A stretch of 64,000 bases of DNA from positions 372,001 through 436,000 of the forward strand of contig CAVOJD010000009.1 of the NCBI GenBank assembly GCA_963696075.1, given 5' to 3'. The translations under genes were made by a program, and so were the position numbers. Position 1 is the stretch's first letter, and each line of letters opens with the position of its first letter. A model generated the notes under the pieces. That model did no database searches. It was not told the DNA's origin and saw nothing but the letters and a program-made list of their open reading frames with translations. Below are positions 19,060 to 27,562 of this stretch, piece after piece. This DNA is from CAJQQK01 sp963696075. GTDB lineage: Bacteria; Pseudomonadota; Alphaproteobacteria; Rhizobiales; Hyphomicrobiaceae.

Positions 19060-21021
19060 TGGCCAAGCCCTCCGCCTGCAAACATAAAGTAGGCCGTGAT
19101 CAGCGCGACGCCGATCATCATGGCGAACGCGTAGTGATAGACGTAGCCGGTCTGGAGACGCACGACGCGGCCGGTCACGTCCATGACGCGGGCTGCGACA
19201 CCGTCCGGGCCGATCCCGTCGATGATGCGGCCATCACCGGTCTTCCAGAGGAAGCGGCCGATCGCCATTGAGGGCTTCACGAAGAGCCAATCGTAGAGTT
19301 CGTCGATGTACCACTTGTTGAGGAAGAACAGGTAGATCGGCCGGAAGGTGCGCGCCGTTGCCGCCGGCAGGCCGGGCGCCTTGATATAGAACAGCCAGGC
19401 CAGCCCCAATCCGGAGAGCATGGCGACGAACGGCGACCACGCGATCCAGGGCTCTTTCTTAACGGCCTCGTGCATGTGGTGCAGGATCTCCTTGCCGGGC
19501 AGTTCGAAGATCGCGCGCTGCCAGAAGTCCTTGTAGTGGTGGCCAATGAAGCTGTCGGCGAAGACGATGCCGGCGAGCACGGCGCCGACGGCCAGCACGT
19601 AGAGGGGGATGAGCATGACCGACGGGCTTTCGTGCGCGTGGCGGTAGACATCCGGTTCAGCGCGCGTTGGGCCATGGAAGGTCATGAACATCAGCCGCCA
19701 GGAATAGAACGATGTCATGAAGGCTGCGACGACCAGCATCCAGAAGGCATAGTTGTATGGGGTGTGGGCGGCATAGGTCGCCTCGATGATGGCGTCCTTG
19801 GAGTGGAAGCCCGCAAAGCCGCCGATCTTCGGGATTCCGACGCCGGTAAGCGCAAGCGTGCCGATCAACATCATCACCCAGGTTATGCGGATCTTGGGCG
19901 CGAGACCGCCCATGTTGCGCATGTCCTGTTCGTGGTGCATCGCGTGGATGACGGAGCCGGCGCCAAGGAACAGCAGCGCCTTGAAGAAGGCGTGGGTGAA
20001 CAGGTGGAAGATGGCAACCGTGTAGGCGCCGACGCCACAGGCCACAAACATGTAGCCAAGCTGCGAGCACGTCGAATAGGCGATGACGCGCTTGATGTCG
20101 TTCTGGACGAGGCCGACGGTGGCGGCGAAGAACGCGGTGAGCGCGCCGACCGCGGTGACGACGACGAGGGCGTCGGGGGCGTATTCGAAAACGGGCGACA
20201 GGCGGGCGACCATGAAGACGCCGGCGGTGACCATGGTGGCTGCGTGGATCAGCGCTGAGACCGGGGTCGGGCCCTCCATCGCGTCCGGCAGCCAGGTGTG
20301 CAGGAGGAACTGGGCCGATTTGCCCATGGCACCCATGAACAGAAGGAGCGCGATGCAGGTCAGGATGTCGACGTCATAGCCAAGGAACGGCATGGTCTGG
20401 CCGACCATGGTCGGCGCTTCGCGGAAAATCTGGTCGAGTTGCACCGTGTTGAAGACGGCGAACAGGGCGAAAATTCCCAGGGCGAAGCCGAAGTCACCGA
20501 CACGGTTGACCACGAAGGCCTTCATGGCGGCGGCGTTGGCCGACGGCTTCTTGTACCAGAACCCGATCAGGAGATAGCTCGCGAGGCCGACGCCTTCCCA
20601 GCCGAAGAACATCTGGACGAGATTGTCCGCGGTGACGAGGGAGAGCATCGCGAAGGTGAATAGCGACAGATAGGCGAAGAACCGGGCGCGACGCCGGATC
20701 TTCATGCATGTAGCCGATCGAATAAAGGTGGACGAGGCTTGAGACCGTGGTGACGACGACCAGCATCACGGCTGTCAGCGTGTCGATGCGCAGCGACCAG
20801 GCGATCTCGAGTTCGCCGGAGGTGATCCAGTTTGCGACCGGCACCTTGATCGTTTCGTGATCGAAGCCGACGCGCCAGAAGACGAACCACGAGAGCGCTG
20901 CCGCGATGAACAGAAGGCCCGTTGTGATTATCTCGGCTGCGCGGTCAGAAATTATGCGGCCAAAGAAGCCTGCAATGATGGCGCCCAGAAGCGGCAGAAA
21001 GACGATCGCCTTGAATTCCAT
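19056..21021 (-). CDS. nuoL: NADH-quinone oxidoreductase subunit L, one frameshift
   Basis: Largest antiporter-like subunit of complex I, with a long lateral helix at its C-terminus. The start MEFKAIVFLPLLGAIIAGFF lies at 21021. After LYSIGYMHEDP the frame shifts by one extra base near 20694 (CCGGCG where CCGCG is expected), then continues RRARFFAYLSLFTFAML. Core motifs: FFGWEGVGLASYLLIGFWY, FLLHTWLPDAMEGPTPVSAL, YSTCSQLGYMFVACG. About 655 residues when joined. The upstream neighbour nuoK is separated by an inserted four-helix-bundle gene. Confidence 0.93.
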
Positions 21022-21047
21022 TATGAGACGCTCCTGGCGAGCGAATT

Positions 21048-21069
21048 GGGAGTAGTGAATAGCGAATAG
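21048..21069. repeat. Left boundary repeat of the element between nuoK and nuoL
   Basis: The plus strand reads GGGAGTAGTGAATAGCGAAT and two further bases. GTGAATAG at 21055-21062 is the exact inverse of CTATTCAC at 21475-21482, and GGGAGTAG is the inverse of the CTACTCC units on the right. Together these bound the four-helix-bundle gene, as in known intervening-sequence-type insertions. Confidence 0.6.
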
Positions 21070-21072
21070 TTG

Positions 21073-21447
21073 TCAGTCATTGGCGGAAGCCCTTCTCTGG
21101 AGCGAGCGGATCAATCCGCGGACAATCTTTCCCAGTTCGTCGCATCTTTCCAACAATTGTCGTTCCACGTTTTGGTCGAGGTAGTCGACGCGGGCTGACA
21201 AGATCAGATGCGTCTCCAATTCCTTCAGTGAACCCTGCGCCACTCTCAAGAACTGCACGAATGCGCCGGGTGTTTCCCGCCCATGCCCCTCTGCGATGTT
21301 AGCGGCGAGTGCCGAACTCGATCGTCTGATCTGTGACGCCAGACCAAACAATTCTTCCCGAGGGAATTGCTTGGTAATGGCGTAGCACTCGACCGACAGA
21401 TCCATTGCCTTTTGCCAAGCCACCAGATCCCGATACGAATCCACCAC
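21073..21447 (-). CDS. Four helix bundle protein (23S rRNA intervening-sequence / S23 family)
   Basis: 124 residues starting at a GTG (21445-21447): MVDSYRDLVAWQKAMDLSVE. The family hallmarks are RDLVAWQKA, LASQIRRSSSALAANIAEGHGR and FLRVAQGSLKELETHL. Members form pentameric four-helix bundles and occur in 23S rRNA intervening sequences or scattered in genomes; their role is poorly known. Here the gene sits between nuoK and nuoL, on the operon strand, bounded by inverted and tandem repeats, so it looks like an inserted mobile element. Its stop lies about 50 bp before the nuoL start. Confidence 0.85.
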   Translation of the reverse strand: MVDSYRDLVAWQKAMDLSVECYAITKQFPREELFGLASQIRRSSSALAANIAEGHGRETPGAFVQFLRVAQGSLKELETHLILSARVDYLDQNVERQLLERCDELGKIVRGLIRSLQRRASAND

Positions 21448-21482
21448 TACTCCCTACTCCCTACTCCCTACTCCCTATTCAC
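21447..21482. repeat. CTACTCC tandem repeat, right boundary of the inserted element
   Basis: Four perfect 7-base CTACTCC units (21447-21474) followed by CTATTCAC (21475-21482), the inverse of GTGAATAG at 21055-21062. The repeat starts exactly at the first base of the four-helix-bundle start codon and ends 5 bp before the nuoK stop codon, so it supplies the whole leader of that gene. Confidence 0.75.
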
Positions 21483-21487
21483 TCCAC

Positions 21488-21796
21488 CTAACCCTTCATC
21501 ATGTTGACGTCGTCAACCGCGATCGAGCCGCGGTTGCGATAGTAGACGACGATGATCGCCAGCCCGACGGCGGCCTCGGCGGCCGCGACCGTGAGCACCA
21601 TCATCGCGAAGACCTGGCCGACGAGATCGTTATTGAACGAGGAGAACGCGACGAGGTTGATGTTGACGGCAAGCAGCATCAGCTCCACCGACATCAAAAT
21701 CACGATCACGTTCTTGCGGTTGAGGAAGATACCGAAGATGCCGATCGTGAAGAGGATCGCGGCCACAGTCAGGTAATGCCCGATACCGATTTCCAT
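21488..21796 (-). CDS. nuoK: NADH-quinone oxidoreductase subunit K
   Basis: Small proton-channel subunit of complex I (MrpC-like). 102 residues, three membrane helices, start MEIGIGHYLTVAAILFTIG. Conserved membrane glutamates are in SVELMLLAVN and AAAEAAVGLAI. The ATG at 21796 has a run of G upstream. NuoL normally follows directly, but here an inserted gene intervenes. Confidence 0.96.
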   Translation of the reverse strand: MEIGIGHYLTVAAILFTIGIFGIFLNRKNVIVILMSVELMLLAVNINLVAFSSFNNDLVGQVFAMMVLTVAAAEAAVGLAIIVVYYRNRGSIAVDDVNMMKG

Positions 21797-21911
21797 GGTC
21801 ACTGCCCCCCCTTGGAGCCGTATGCGCGTGGCGCAGGGCGGGTCCGGCCGGTCCGGCATGCTGCCGGGCGCGCGCCGTCCTGCTGATCGTTCGTTTGGTT
21901 CGACCGGTTTG

Positions 21912-22556
21912 TCATCGACCGCCCTCCTCGCCGGTTGGCACGATGGCCTGGCCCGGGGCGACATTGACGACCTCGATGGATGTTTCGGGGCGGCGGGCGA
22001 CCTGGGCTGCAATCGACTGACGCTTGACGCCTTCCTTGTGGCGCAAGGTGAGGAGGATGGCGCCGATCATCGCGACCAGAAGGATGAGGCCTGCGACCTG
22101 GAAGAAATAGACATACTGGGTGTAGAGGATGCGGCCGAGCGCCTCGGTGTTGGTGAGGGCGTCACCTGCGGCAGGCGCCGGGGCTGCGGGTTGGCCGATG
22201 ATCTGGGGCTGGAAGCTCTGGTAGCCGAGGATCAGGATCAGCTCGAACAGGACGAAGGCGCCGACGAGGGCGCCTAAGGGCGCGTTTTTGGTGAAGCCGG
22301 CCCTCAATTCGGCAAAATCGACGTCAAGCATCATGACGACGAACAGAAACAGCACGGCGACCGCGCCGACGTAGACGATGACGAGGAGCATGGCGAGGAA
22401 CTCAGCACCCAGGAGGACGAAGAGGCCGGCCGCGGAGAAGAACGCGAGGATGAGGAAGAGGACCGCGTGGACGGGGTTGCGCGCGATGATCACAAAAATT
22501 CCCGACACGATGGCCGCCGCGGAAAAGAGATAGAAGAAGATTGCCTCGAGGCCCAT
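21912..22556 (-). CDS. nuoJ: NADH-quinone oxidoreductase subunit J
   Basis: Five-helix membrane subunit of complex I. About 214 residues: MGLEAIFFYLFSAAAIVSGI, then ARNPVHAVLFLILAFFSAAGLF, and the third helix with the pi-bulge region LLVIVYVGAVAVLFLFVVMML, which is linked to coupling. The C-terminus is polar and extends about 45 residues past the last helix. The ATG at 22556 is preferred from family N-termini; another at 22565 would add three residues. Confidence 0.95.
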   Translation of the reverse strand: MGLEAIFFYLFSAAAIVSGIFVIIARNPVHAVLFLILAFFSAAGLFVLLGAEFLAMLLVIVYVGAVAVLFLFVVMMLDVDFAELRAGFTKNAPLGALVGAFVLFELILILGYQSFQPQIIGQPAAPAPAAGDALTNTEALGRILYTQYVYFFQVAGLILLVAMIGAILLTLRHKEGVKRQSIAAQVARRPETSIEVVNVAPGQAIVPTGEEGGR

Positions 22557-22622
22557 CACTGACATTCCATTGTTGGGACGCCCTCGTGGCGCCCATCTTT
22601 ATTCATCGTGTGCCGCGTGAGA

Positions 22623-22970
22623 TCACGCAGCGGCGCGCCTGCGCGCCTTTTCCCGTTCAACGGCGACCAGGTGCCGGCGCCATAGACTGCGAACGACCCA
22701 TTGGCGGTACGGCCAATAGGCACAAGCCAATCCGAGCGCAAGGCCTGCAACCGGCCCCCAGGACAAGCCGTTGAGAGCCATCGACCGGAGCGCCCAAACA
22801 ACGCCTGCCACCGCGGCGATGACGAGCAGGACCTGCGCCCAGGCATGGCGCCATTCCTGTCGTCTCTGATCGGCGGCGATCTCCCCGTAGCGCGCTAGCT
22901 CCTCATCGGTCAATGAGGTAAGCAGGCCGAGCCAACCCGTCGAATTCTCTGTTTTTTCGCTCGCGCCCAC
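22623..22970 (-). CDS. Hypothetical membrane protein within the nuo cluster
   Basis: A 115-residue protein, GTG start at 22970. The N-terminus is polar (SLTDEELARYGEIAADQRRQ), followed by two hydrophobic helices (AWAQVLLVIAAVAGVVWALR and WGPVAGLALGLACAYWPY) and a very basic tail (LWRRHLVAVEREKARRRAAA). Not recognised. It is co-oriented with nuoI upstream and nuoJ downstream and may be co-transcribed. No ATG start is available and the ribosome site is weak, so its reality is less sure than that of its neighbours. Confidence 0.5.
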   Translation of the reverse strand: MGASEKTENSTGWLGLLTSLTDEELARYGEIAADQRRQEWRHAWAQVLLVIAAVAGVVWALRSMALNGLSWGPVAGLALGLACAYWPYRQWVVRSLWRRHLVAVEREKARRRAAA

Positions 22971-23054
22971 GGTCGCTTATGAAATCCTGTTTTTGTCCCA
23001 CGTTTGTGGCTCACGTCGCAGCCAGTTGCTCCAATGGCCTCCGTCGGTTGGCGT

Positions 23055-23249
23055 TCAAAACGCGTAGTATCCGATGGCGTAGCCAATTAGCGGATAAAGA
23101 ACCAAATCTCCCCAACGTGATGCCCGCACGACCGGCATCGGCCTTTGTTCCTGTTGCTCGATCCATCGAATGATGGCCGGCGAAATGACGTAGAAGGAAA
23201 ACACCCCAAAGGCGAGGCCGATGATGCCTCCGGTCAACGCCGGACTCAT
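23055..23249 (-). CDS. Small hypothetical membrane protein within the nuo cluster
   Basis: 64 residues with two predicted helices (GGIIGLAFGVFSFYVISPAI and WGDLVLYPLIGYAIGYYAF) joined by a basic loop. The ATG at 23249 has GGAG eight bases upstream and lies 33 bp after the nuoI stop, which supports translation as part of the operon. Not a known complex I subunit; function unknown. Confidence 0.55.
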   Translation of the reverse strand: MSPALTGGIIGLAFGVFSFYVISPAIIRWIEQQEQRPMPVVRASRWGDLVLYPLIGYAIGYYAF

Positions 23250-23282
23250 GCCGCGCTCCGTGCCGGTTCCTTCGCCAATGAC

Positions 23283-23771
23283 TTACCTGTACTTCGCGTC
23301 GAGGGCCATGTTGGCTGCGATCTCGCGCTCCCACCGGTCGCCATTCGCCAGCAAGCGATCCTTGTTATAGAAAAGTTCCTCCCGGGTCTCGGTCGCGAAT
23401 TCGAAATTCGGACCTTCAACGATCGCATCGACGGGGCAGGCTTCCTGGCATAGCCCACAATAGATGCACTTGGTCATATCGATGTCGTAGCGGGTCGTGC
23501 GCCGGGTGCCGTCGTTACGGCGGGGACCGGCCTCGATCGTGATCGCCTGCGCGGGGCAGATCGCCTCGCACAGTTTGCACGCAATGCAGCGCTCTTCGCC
23601 GTTCGGGTAACGGCGCAGCGCATGTTCACCGCGAAACCGTGGGCTCAGGGGCCCCTTCTCATGGGGATAGTTGAGCGTCTTCTTCGGCTCGAAGAAGTAG
23701 CGCATCGCCATGAAGAACGCTGACACGAACTCTGTCAGGAACAGCGACTTTATGCCTTGGGCAACGCCCAT
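23283..23771 (-). CDS. nuoI: NADH-quinone oxidoreductase subunit I
   Basis: Peripheral-arm subunit carrying two [4Fe-4S] clusters (N6a and N6b) on the route to quinone. 162 residues; the two ferredoxin motifs are CIACKLCEAICP and CIYCGLCQEACP. The N-terminal FLTEFVSAFFMAMRYFF anchors to the membrane arm. The length matches the family. Upstream is a 72-residue membrane protein gene rather than nuoH directly. Confidence 0.97.
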   Translation of the reverse strand: MGVAQGIKSLFLTEFVSAFFMAMRYFFEPKKTLNYPHEKGPLSPRFRGEHALRRYPNGEERCIACKLCEAICPAQAITIEAGPRRNDGTRRTTRYDIDMTKCIYCGLCQEACPVDAIVEGPNFEFATETREELFYNKDRLLANGDRWEREIAANMALDAKYR

Positions 23772-23796
23772 CTCGTCCTCTTTCGTTTTGCCTGGC

Positions 23797-24015
23797 TCAG
23801 CTCGAGCCGCCGACGATCATCGGTCCGACGAAGTAACCCAGCACGATGAAGAAAATGAAGTCCACCAGCGCCACCATCCGCAGGATGCCGGCGGCCTTGG
23901 ACGGGTCGTCGCCGATGCCCTGGCTCTCAACGCGATTGGCGACCAGACGAATGGTAATGAACCCCATCAGCCCAACGATGAAGCCGATAAGCGCGCCGAC
24001 CATGTTCGGGCTCAT
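23797..24015 (-). CDS. Small conserved-looking membrane protein between nuoH and nuoI
   Basis: 72 residues, two predicted helices (MVGALIGFIVGLMGFITIRL and MVALVDFIFFIVLGYFVGP) linked by a polar loop. The ATG at 24015 has a strong AGGAGG site five bases upstream. It lies 49 bp after the nuoH stop and 25 bp before the nuoI start on the same strand. No family recognised; position suggests a complex I accessory or assembly role, which is inference only. Confidence 0.7.
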   Translation of the reverse strand: MSPNMVGALIGFIVGLMGFITIRLVANRVESQGIGDDPSKAAGILRMVALVDFIFFIVLGYFVGPMIVGGSS

Positions 24016-24064
24016 GGGCGCCTCCTGACCGACCTTCTGTACGCGGTTCTGGGTATCATGACCA

Positions 24065-25165
24065 TCAGCTCCACGTCGGACCATAGCGCAGGAGGCCTGC
24101 GACAATCACGACCATGACCAGTGAGATCGGCAGGAACACCTTCCAGCCGAGACGCATCAGCTGGTCATAGCGATAGCGCGGCACAATCGCCTTCACCATG
24201 GCGAACATGAAGAAGACCAAGACGACCTTTGCCAGGAACCAGAAGATGCCCGGGACGAGGTTCAGGGGCCAGATATCGAGGGGAGGCAGCCAGCCGCCGA
24301 GGAAGAGAATGGTGGTCAGCGTGCACATGGTGACGATGGCGACGTACTCACCCAGCATGAAGAGCAGGTAGGGCGTCGAGGAGTATTCGACCATGAAGCC
24401 TGCGACCAGTTCAGATTCAGCTTCCGGCAGGTCAAATGGCGGCCGATTGGTCTCGGCGAGGGCTGAAATAAAGAAGATGACGAACATCGGCAAAAGCGCC
24501 AGCCAGTACCAGTCGAGCAGCGAGGCGGGGAGCCCCGCGCCGGTGCCGAGGCCGGTCTTCTGGGCGTTGACAATGTCGGACATGTTGAGGGAGCCGACGC
24601 AGAGCAGCACGGTCACGATGACGAGGCCGATCGAGACTTCGTAGGAGACCATTTGAGCGGCCGAGCGGAGCGAACCCATGAAGGGGTATTTCGAGTTCGA
24701 GGCCCAACCGCCCATGATCACGCCGTAGACGCCCAACGACGAGATCGCGAGAATATAGAGGATGCCGACGTTCAGGTCGGAGATCACCCACTTGCCTTCC
24801 CAGATCCCAAAGAAACTGCCTTCAGAAACGGGGATTACGGCCCAGGCGGCGAGTGCGCACAGCGTGGTTGCGACGGGGGCCAGCAGGAACACCGTCTTGT
24901 CGGCGCCGGCTGGGATGATCGGCTCCTTGAGGACGAACTTCAAAAGATCGGCGAACGATTGGAGCAGACCGAACGGGCCAACCACGTTCGGACCCTTGCG
25001 CATCTGAACCGCGGCCCAGACCTTGCGGTCGAGAAGGAGCAGGTAGGCAATGATCACCAGCAACGCAGCGATCAGGACCAGGCTCTGGATGACCACGATC
25101 ACGGCGGGCCAGCCGAAGGACCACCATACCTCGTAGAGTGTCTGCCAGATTGTCGGTTCGGTCAT
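24065..25165 (-). CDS. nuoH: NADH-quinone oxidoreductase subunit H
   Basis: Membrane subunit that, with NuoB and NuoD, forms the quinone-binding site. 366 residues, about eight helices. Typical blocks: RKVWAAVQMRKGPNVVGPFG, LLQSFADLLKFVLKEPIIP, the loop ETNRPPFDLPEAESELVAGF and the C-terminal VPRYRYDQLMRLGWKVFLP. The start lies 51 bp after the nuoG stop. Confidence 0.97.
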   Translation of the reverse strand: MTEPTIWQTLYEVWWSFGWPAVIVVIQSLVLIAALLVIIAYLLLLDRKVWAAVQMRKGPNVVGPFGLLQSFADLLKFVLKEPIIPAGADKTVFLLAPVATTLCALAAWAVIPVSEGSFFGIWEGKWVISDLNVGILYILAISSLGVYGVIMGGWASNSKYPFMGSLRSAAQMVSYEVSIGLVIVTVLLCVGSLNMSDIVNAQKTGLGTGAGLPASLLDWYWLALLPMFVIFFISALAETNRPPFDLPEAESELVAGFMVEYSSTPYLLFMLGEYVAIVTMCTLTTILFLGGWLPPLDIWPLNLVPGIFWFLAKVVLVFFMFAMVKAIVPRYRYDQLMRLGWKVFLPISLVMVVIVAGLLRYGPTWS

Positions 25166-25216
25166 GTCGTTCGGCTCATGACGGGCAATCGCTTGCCCGG
25201 GGGTCTCAGGGGGACG

Positions 25217-27313
25217 CTATTCGGCGGCAGCTTTGGCTTGGCCGGTTCGGCGCAGGGCGCTCAGTTCTGCCATGACGGCGGAAGCACGCGCAATCGGGTT
25301 GGTGAAATAGAAGTCCTCGAAGGCCGGCGCGAAAGGCGTTGTGGAGAGCGGGCGGGCCGCGTCGGCCAGGCGAGCAACGGCGCCCATGTCAGCCGCGGCG
25401 ATCTGGCCGTTGGCTGCAAGATGGGGGGCTGTCGCATACATGCGGGCGCGAAGTTCCTGGAGATTATCGAAGGGCAGCGTCTTGCCCATCCGCTCGGACA
25501 GCGCACGCAGGATGGTCCAGTCTTCGCGCGCATCGCCCGGCGGGAATGCCGCGCGCGCCGTCGTCTGGGGGCGGCCTTCCATGTTGACGTAGGTCACACT
25601 TTTCTCGGTATAGGCGGCAGCCGGCAGGATCAGGTCGGCGCGGTGGGCGCCCGCATCGCCGTGGGTGCCGAGGTAGATGACGAAGCCGGCGTTGGTCTCG
25701 GCGAGCGCTGCATCATCGAAGCCTAAGAGGAACAGGACGTCGAGGCCGCCTTGGAGCATCTCAGCTGTGTCGCGGCCGTTCGCGCCCGGCAGGACGCCAA
25801 GGTCAAGGCCGCCGACGCGGCTGGCGGACGTGTGGAGGACGTTGAAGGTGCGCCAGCCATCGGCTGCGTTGCCGGCCGCGTCGATGGCTTGGGCGATCCC
25901 GGCTGCGGCGGCCAAAACCGCGGCGCCGTCGTCACGCGCACTGGTGGCGCTTCCGACGATGACGAGCGGGTTTGAGGCGGCCTTGAGCTTGTCGAGGAAG
26001 GGATGACGGCTGCCGGCGAAGGTCTCAAGCGCCTTGCCGTCGGTGCCGATGGTCTCGACGGCATAGCCATAGTCCTCGGCGACGCCAATCACGCCGACAG
26101 CGAGGTCGCTGTTACGCCAGCGGCTGCGGATGCGGGCGTTGAGGACAGCGGCATCCGTCTTCGGGTTGCAGCCGATCAGCAGAATGGCATCGGCCTCGTC
26201 GATGGCCGAAAACGTTGCATTGAAAAGGTAGCCTGCGCGGCCATGATCGGCACTGATGGCCTCGCCGGGCGCCCGGCAATCCATGCTCTTTGCACCGAGG
26301 CTCGCGAGCATTTCCTTGAGCGCGAACATTTCTTCGCAGCCCGCCAGATCGCCGGCAATCGCGCCAATCTGTTCGGGGGCAGCCGCCGACAGCTGCTCGG
26401 CGGCCGCGGCCAACGCTTCGTCCCAGCCGACCGGCTCCAGGCGTCCGTCGCGGCGCAGATACGGGCGGTCGAGGCGCTGGGTTCTGAGGCCGTCGGCGAC
26501 GTGACGGCTCTTGTCGGAGATCCACTCTTCGTTGATGTCGTCGTTGGTGCGGGGGAGGACGCGCATGACCTGGGAGCCGCGGCAATCGACGCGGATGGCA
26601 GCGCCCATCGCGTCCATCGCGTCAATCGATTCGGTCTTACGCAGTTCCCACGGACGCATGTTGTTGGCCCAGGGGCGATGGTTGAGGGCGCCGACGGGAC
26701 ACAGGTCAACCACGTTGGCGGAGAGCTCCGACATCATGCCGTGCTCGAGGTAGGTGGTGATCTCCATGTCCTCGCCGCGGCCGATGGCGCCCAATTCCTC
26801 GACACCGGCGACTTCGGTCATGAAGCGGACGCAGCGGGTGCATTGGATGCAGCGCGTCATGTGCGTCTTGATCAGGGGGCCGAGGTGCTTTTCGTCAACC
26901 GCGCGCTTGTTCTCATCATAGCGCGAGCCGCCGACGCCGTAGCGCATCGCCTGGTCCTGGAGGTCACATTCGCCGCCCTGGTCGCAGATCGGGCAATCGA
27001 GGGGATGGTTGATGAGGAGAAATTCCATCACCCCTTCGCGCGCCTTCTTGACCAGCGGTGTGCGGGTGTCGATCCGGTTGGGCGTGCCATCGCGCGTCGG
27101 GCGCAGGTCGTTGACGCCCATGGCGCAGGAGGCGACCGGCTTCGGCATGCCGTCGACCTGGATCAGGCACATGCGGCAGTTGCCGGCGATCGAAAGGCGT
27201 TCGTGATAGCAGAAGCGGGGAATTTCGCGGCCTGCCAGCTCGCAGGCCTGAAGCAGCGTGATGCCGTCTTCGACTTCGATTTCCTCGTCGTCAATCAGGA
27301 GCTTTTTCGGCAT
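25217..27313 (-). CDS. nuoG: NADH-quinone oxidoreductase subunit G
   Basis: Large peripheral subunit carrying iron-sulfur clusters N1b, N4 and N5 at its N-terminus. 698 residues: the 2Fe-2S domain has CYHERLSIAGNCRMC, then the His-Cys cluster region HPLDCPICDQGGECDLQDQ and the [4Fe-4S] motif RCIQCTRCVRF. The rest resembles molybdopterin oxidoreductases without cofactor (GDLAGCEEMFALKEML). The length fits alphaproteobacterial or mitochondrial 75-kDa homologues rather than the longer E. coli form. Confidence 0.97.
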   Translation of the reverse strand: MPKKLLIDDEEIEVEDGITLLQACELAGREIPRFCYHERLSIAGNCRMCLIQVDGMPKPVASCAMGVNDLRPTRDGTPNRIDTRTPLVKKAREGVMEFLLINHPLDCPICDQGGECDLQDQAMRYGVGGSRYDENKRAVDEKHLGPLIKTHMTRCIQCTRCVRFMTEVAGVEELGAIGRGEDMEITTYLEHGMMSELSANVVDLCPVGALNHRPWANNMRPWELRKTESIDAMDAMGAAIRVDCRGSQVMRVLPRTNDDINEEWISDKSRHVADGLRTQRLDRPYLRRDGRLEPVGWDEALAAAAEQLSAAAPEQIGAIAGDLAGCEEMFALKEMLASLGAKSMDCRAPGEAISADHGRAGYLFNATFSAIDEADAILLIGCNPKTDAAVLNARIRSRWRNSDLAVGVIGVAEDYGYAVETIGTDGKALETFAGSRHPFLDKLKAASNPLVIVGSATSARDDGAAVLAAAAGIAQAIDAAGNAADGWRTFNVLHTSASRVGGLDLGVLPGANGRDTAEMLQGGLDVLFLLGFDDAALAETNAGFVIYLGTHGDAGAHRADLILPAAAYTEKSVTYVNMEGRPQTTARAAFPPGDAREDWTILRALSERMGKTLPFDNLQELRARMYATAPHLAANGQIAAADMGAVARLADAARPLSTTPFAPAFEDFYFTNPIARASAVMAELSALRRTGQAKAAAE

Positions 27314-27562
27314 TCGGACGTTCGATCTTTTCTGTGGGCGGCGCCGGAAGATAGGCGGCGCGGCGCAGAGCGTCTTCGCAGGTGCAAACTGTTGTGGTTC
27401 TCCTACAATGAGTTTGCGCGCGATACCAGAGGGGAAGGCGGGTCAAATCCACTCGGGCGGGCATTATCGGGTGGATGAATGAGCCGGGCGGGCGATCGTC
27501 ATGGCGGCAGGGCTGAAACCAACGGAACCGCAGCTCCGCGCGGGTCCGCCTGCCGCTCGAAC

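Noticed and set aside
17677..20694. Programmed ribosomal frameshifting in nuoM and nuoL
   Set aside because: No slippery heptamer or stimulatory structure is evident, and similar breaks occur in unrelated genes.
26003..27478. 491-codon plus-strand open frame
   Set aside because: Antisense to nuoG; Asp/Val/Gly-rich shadow without motifs.
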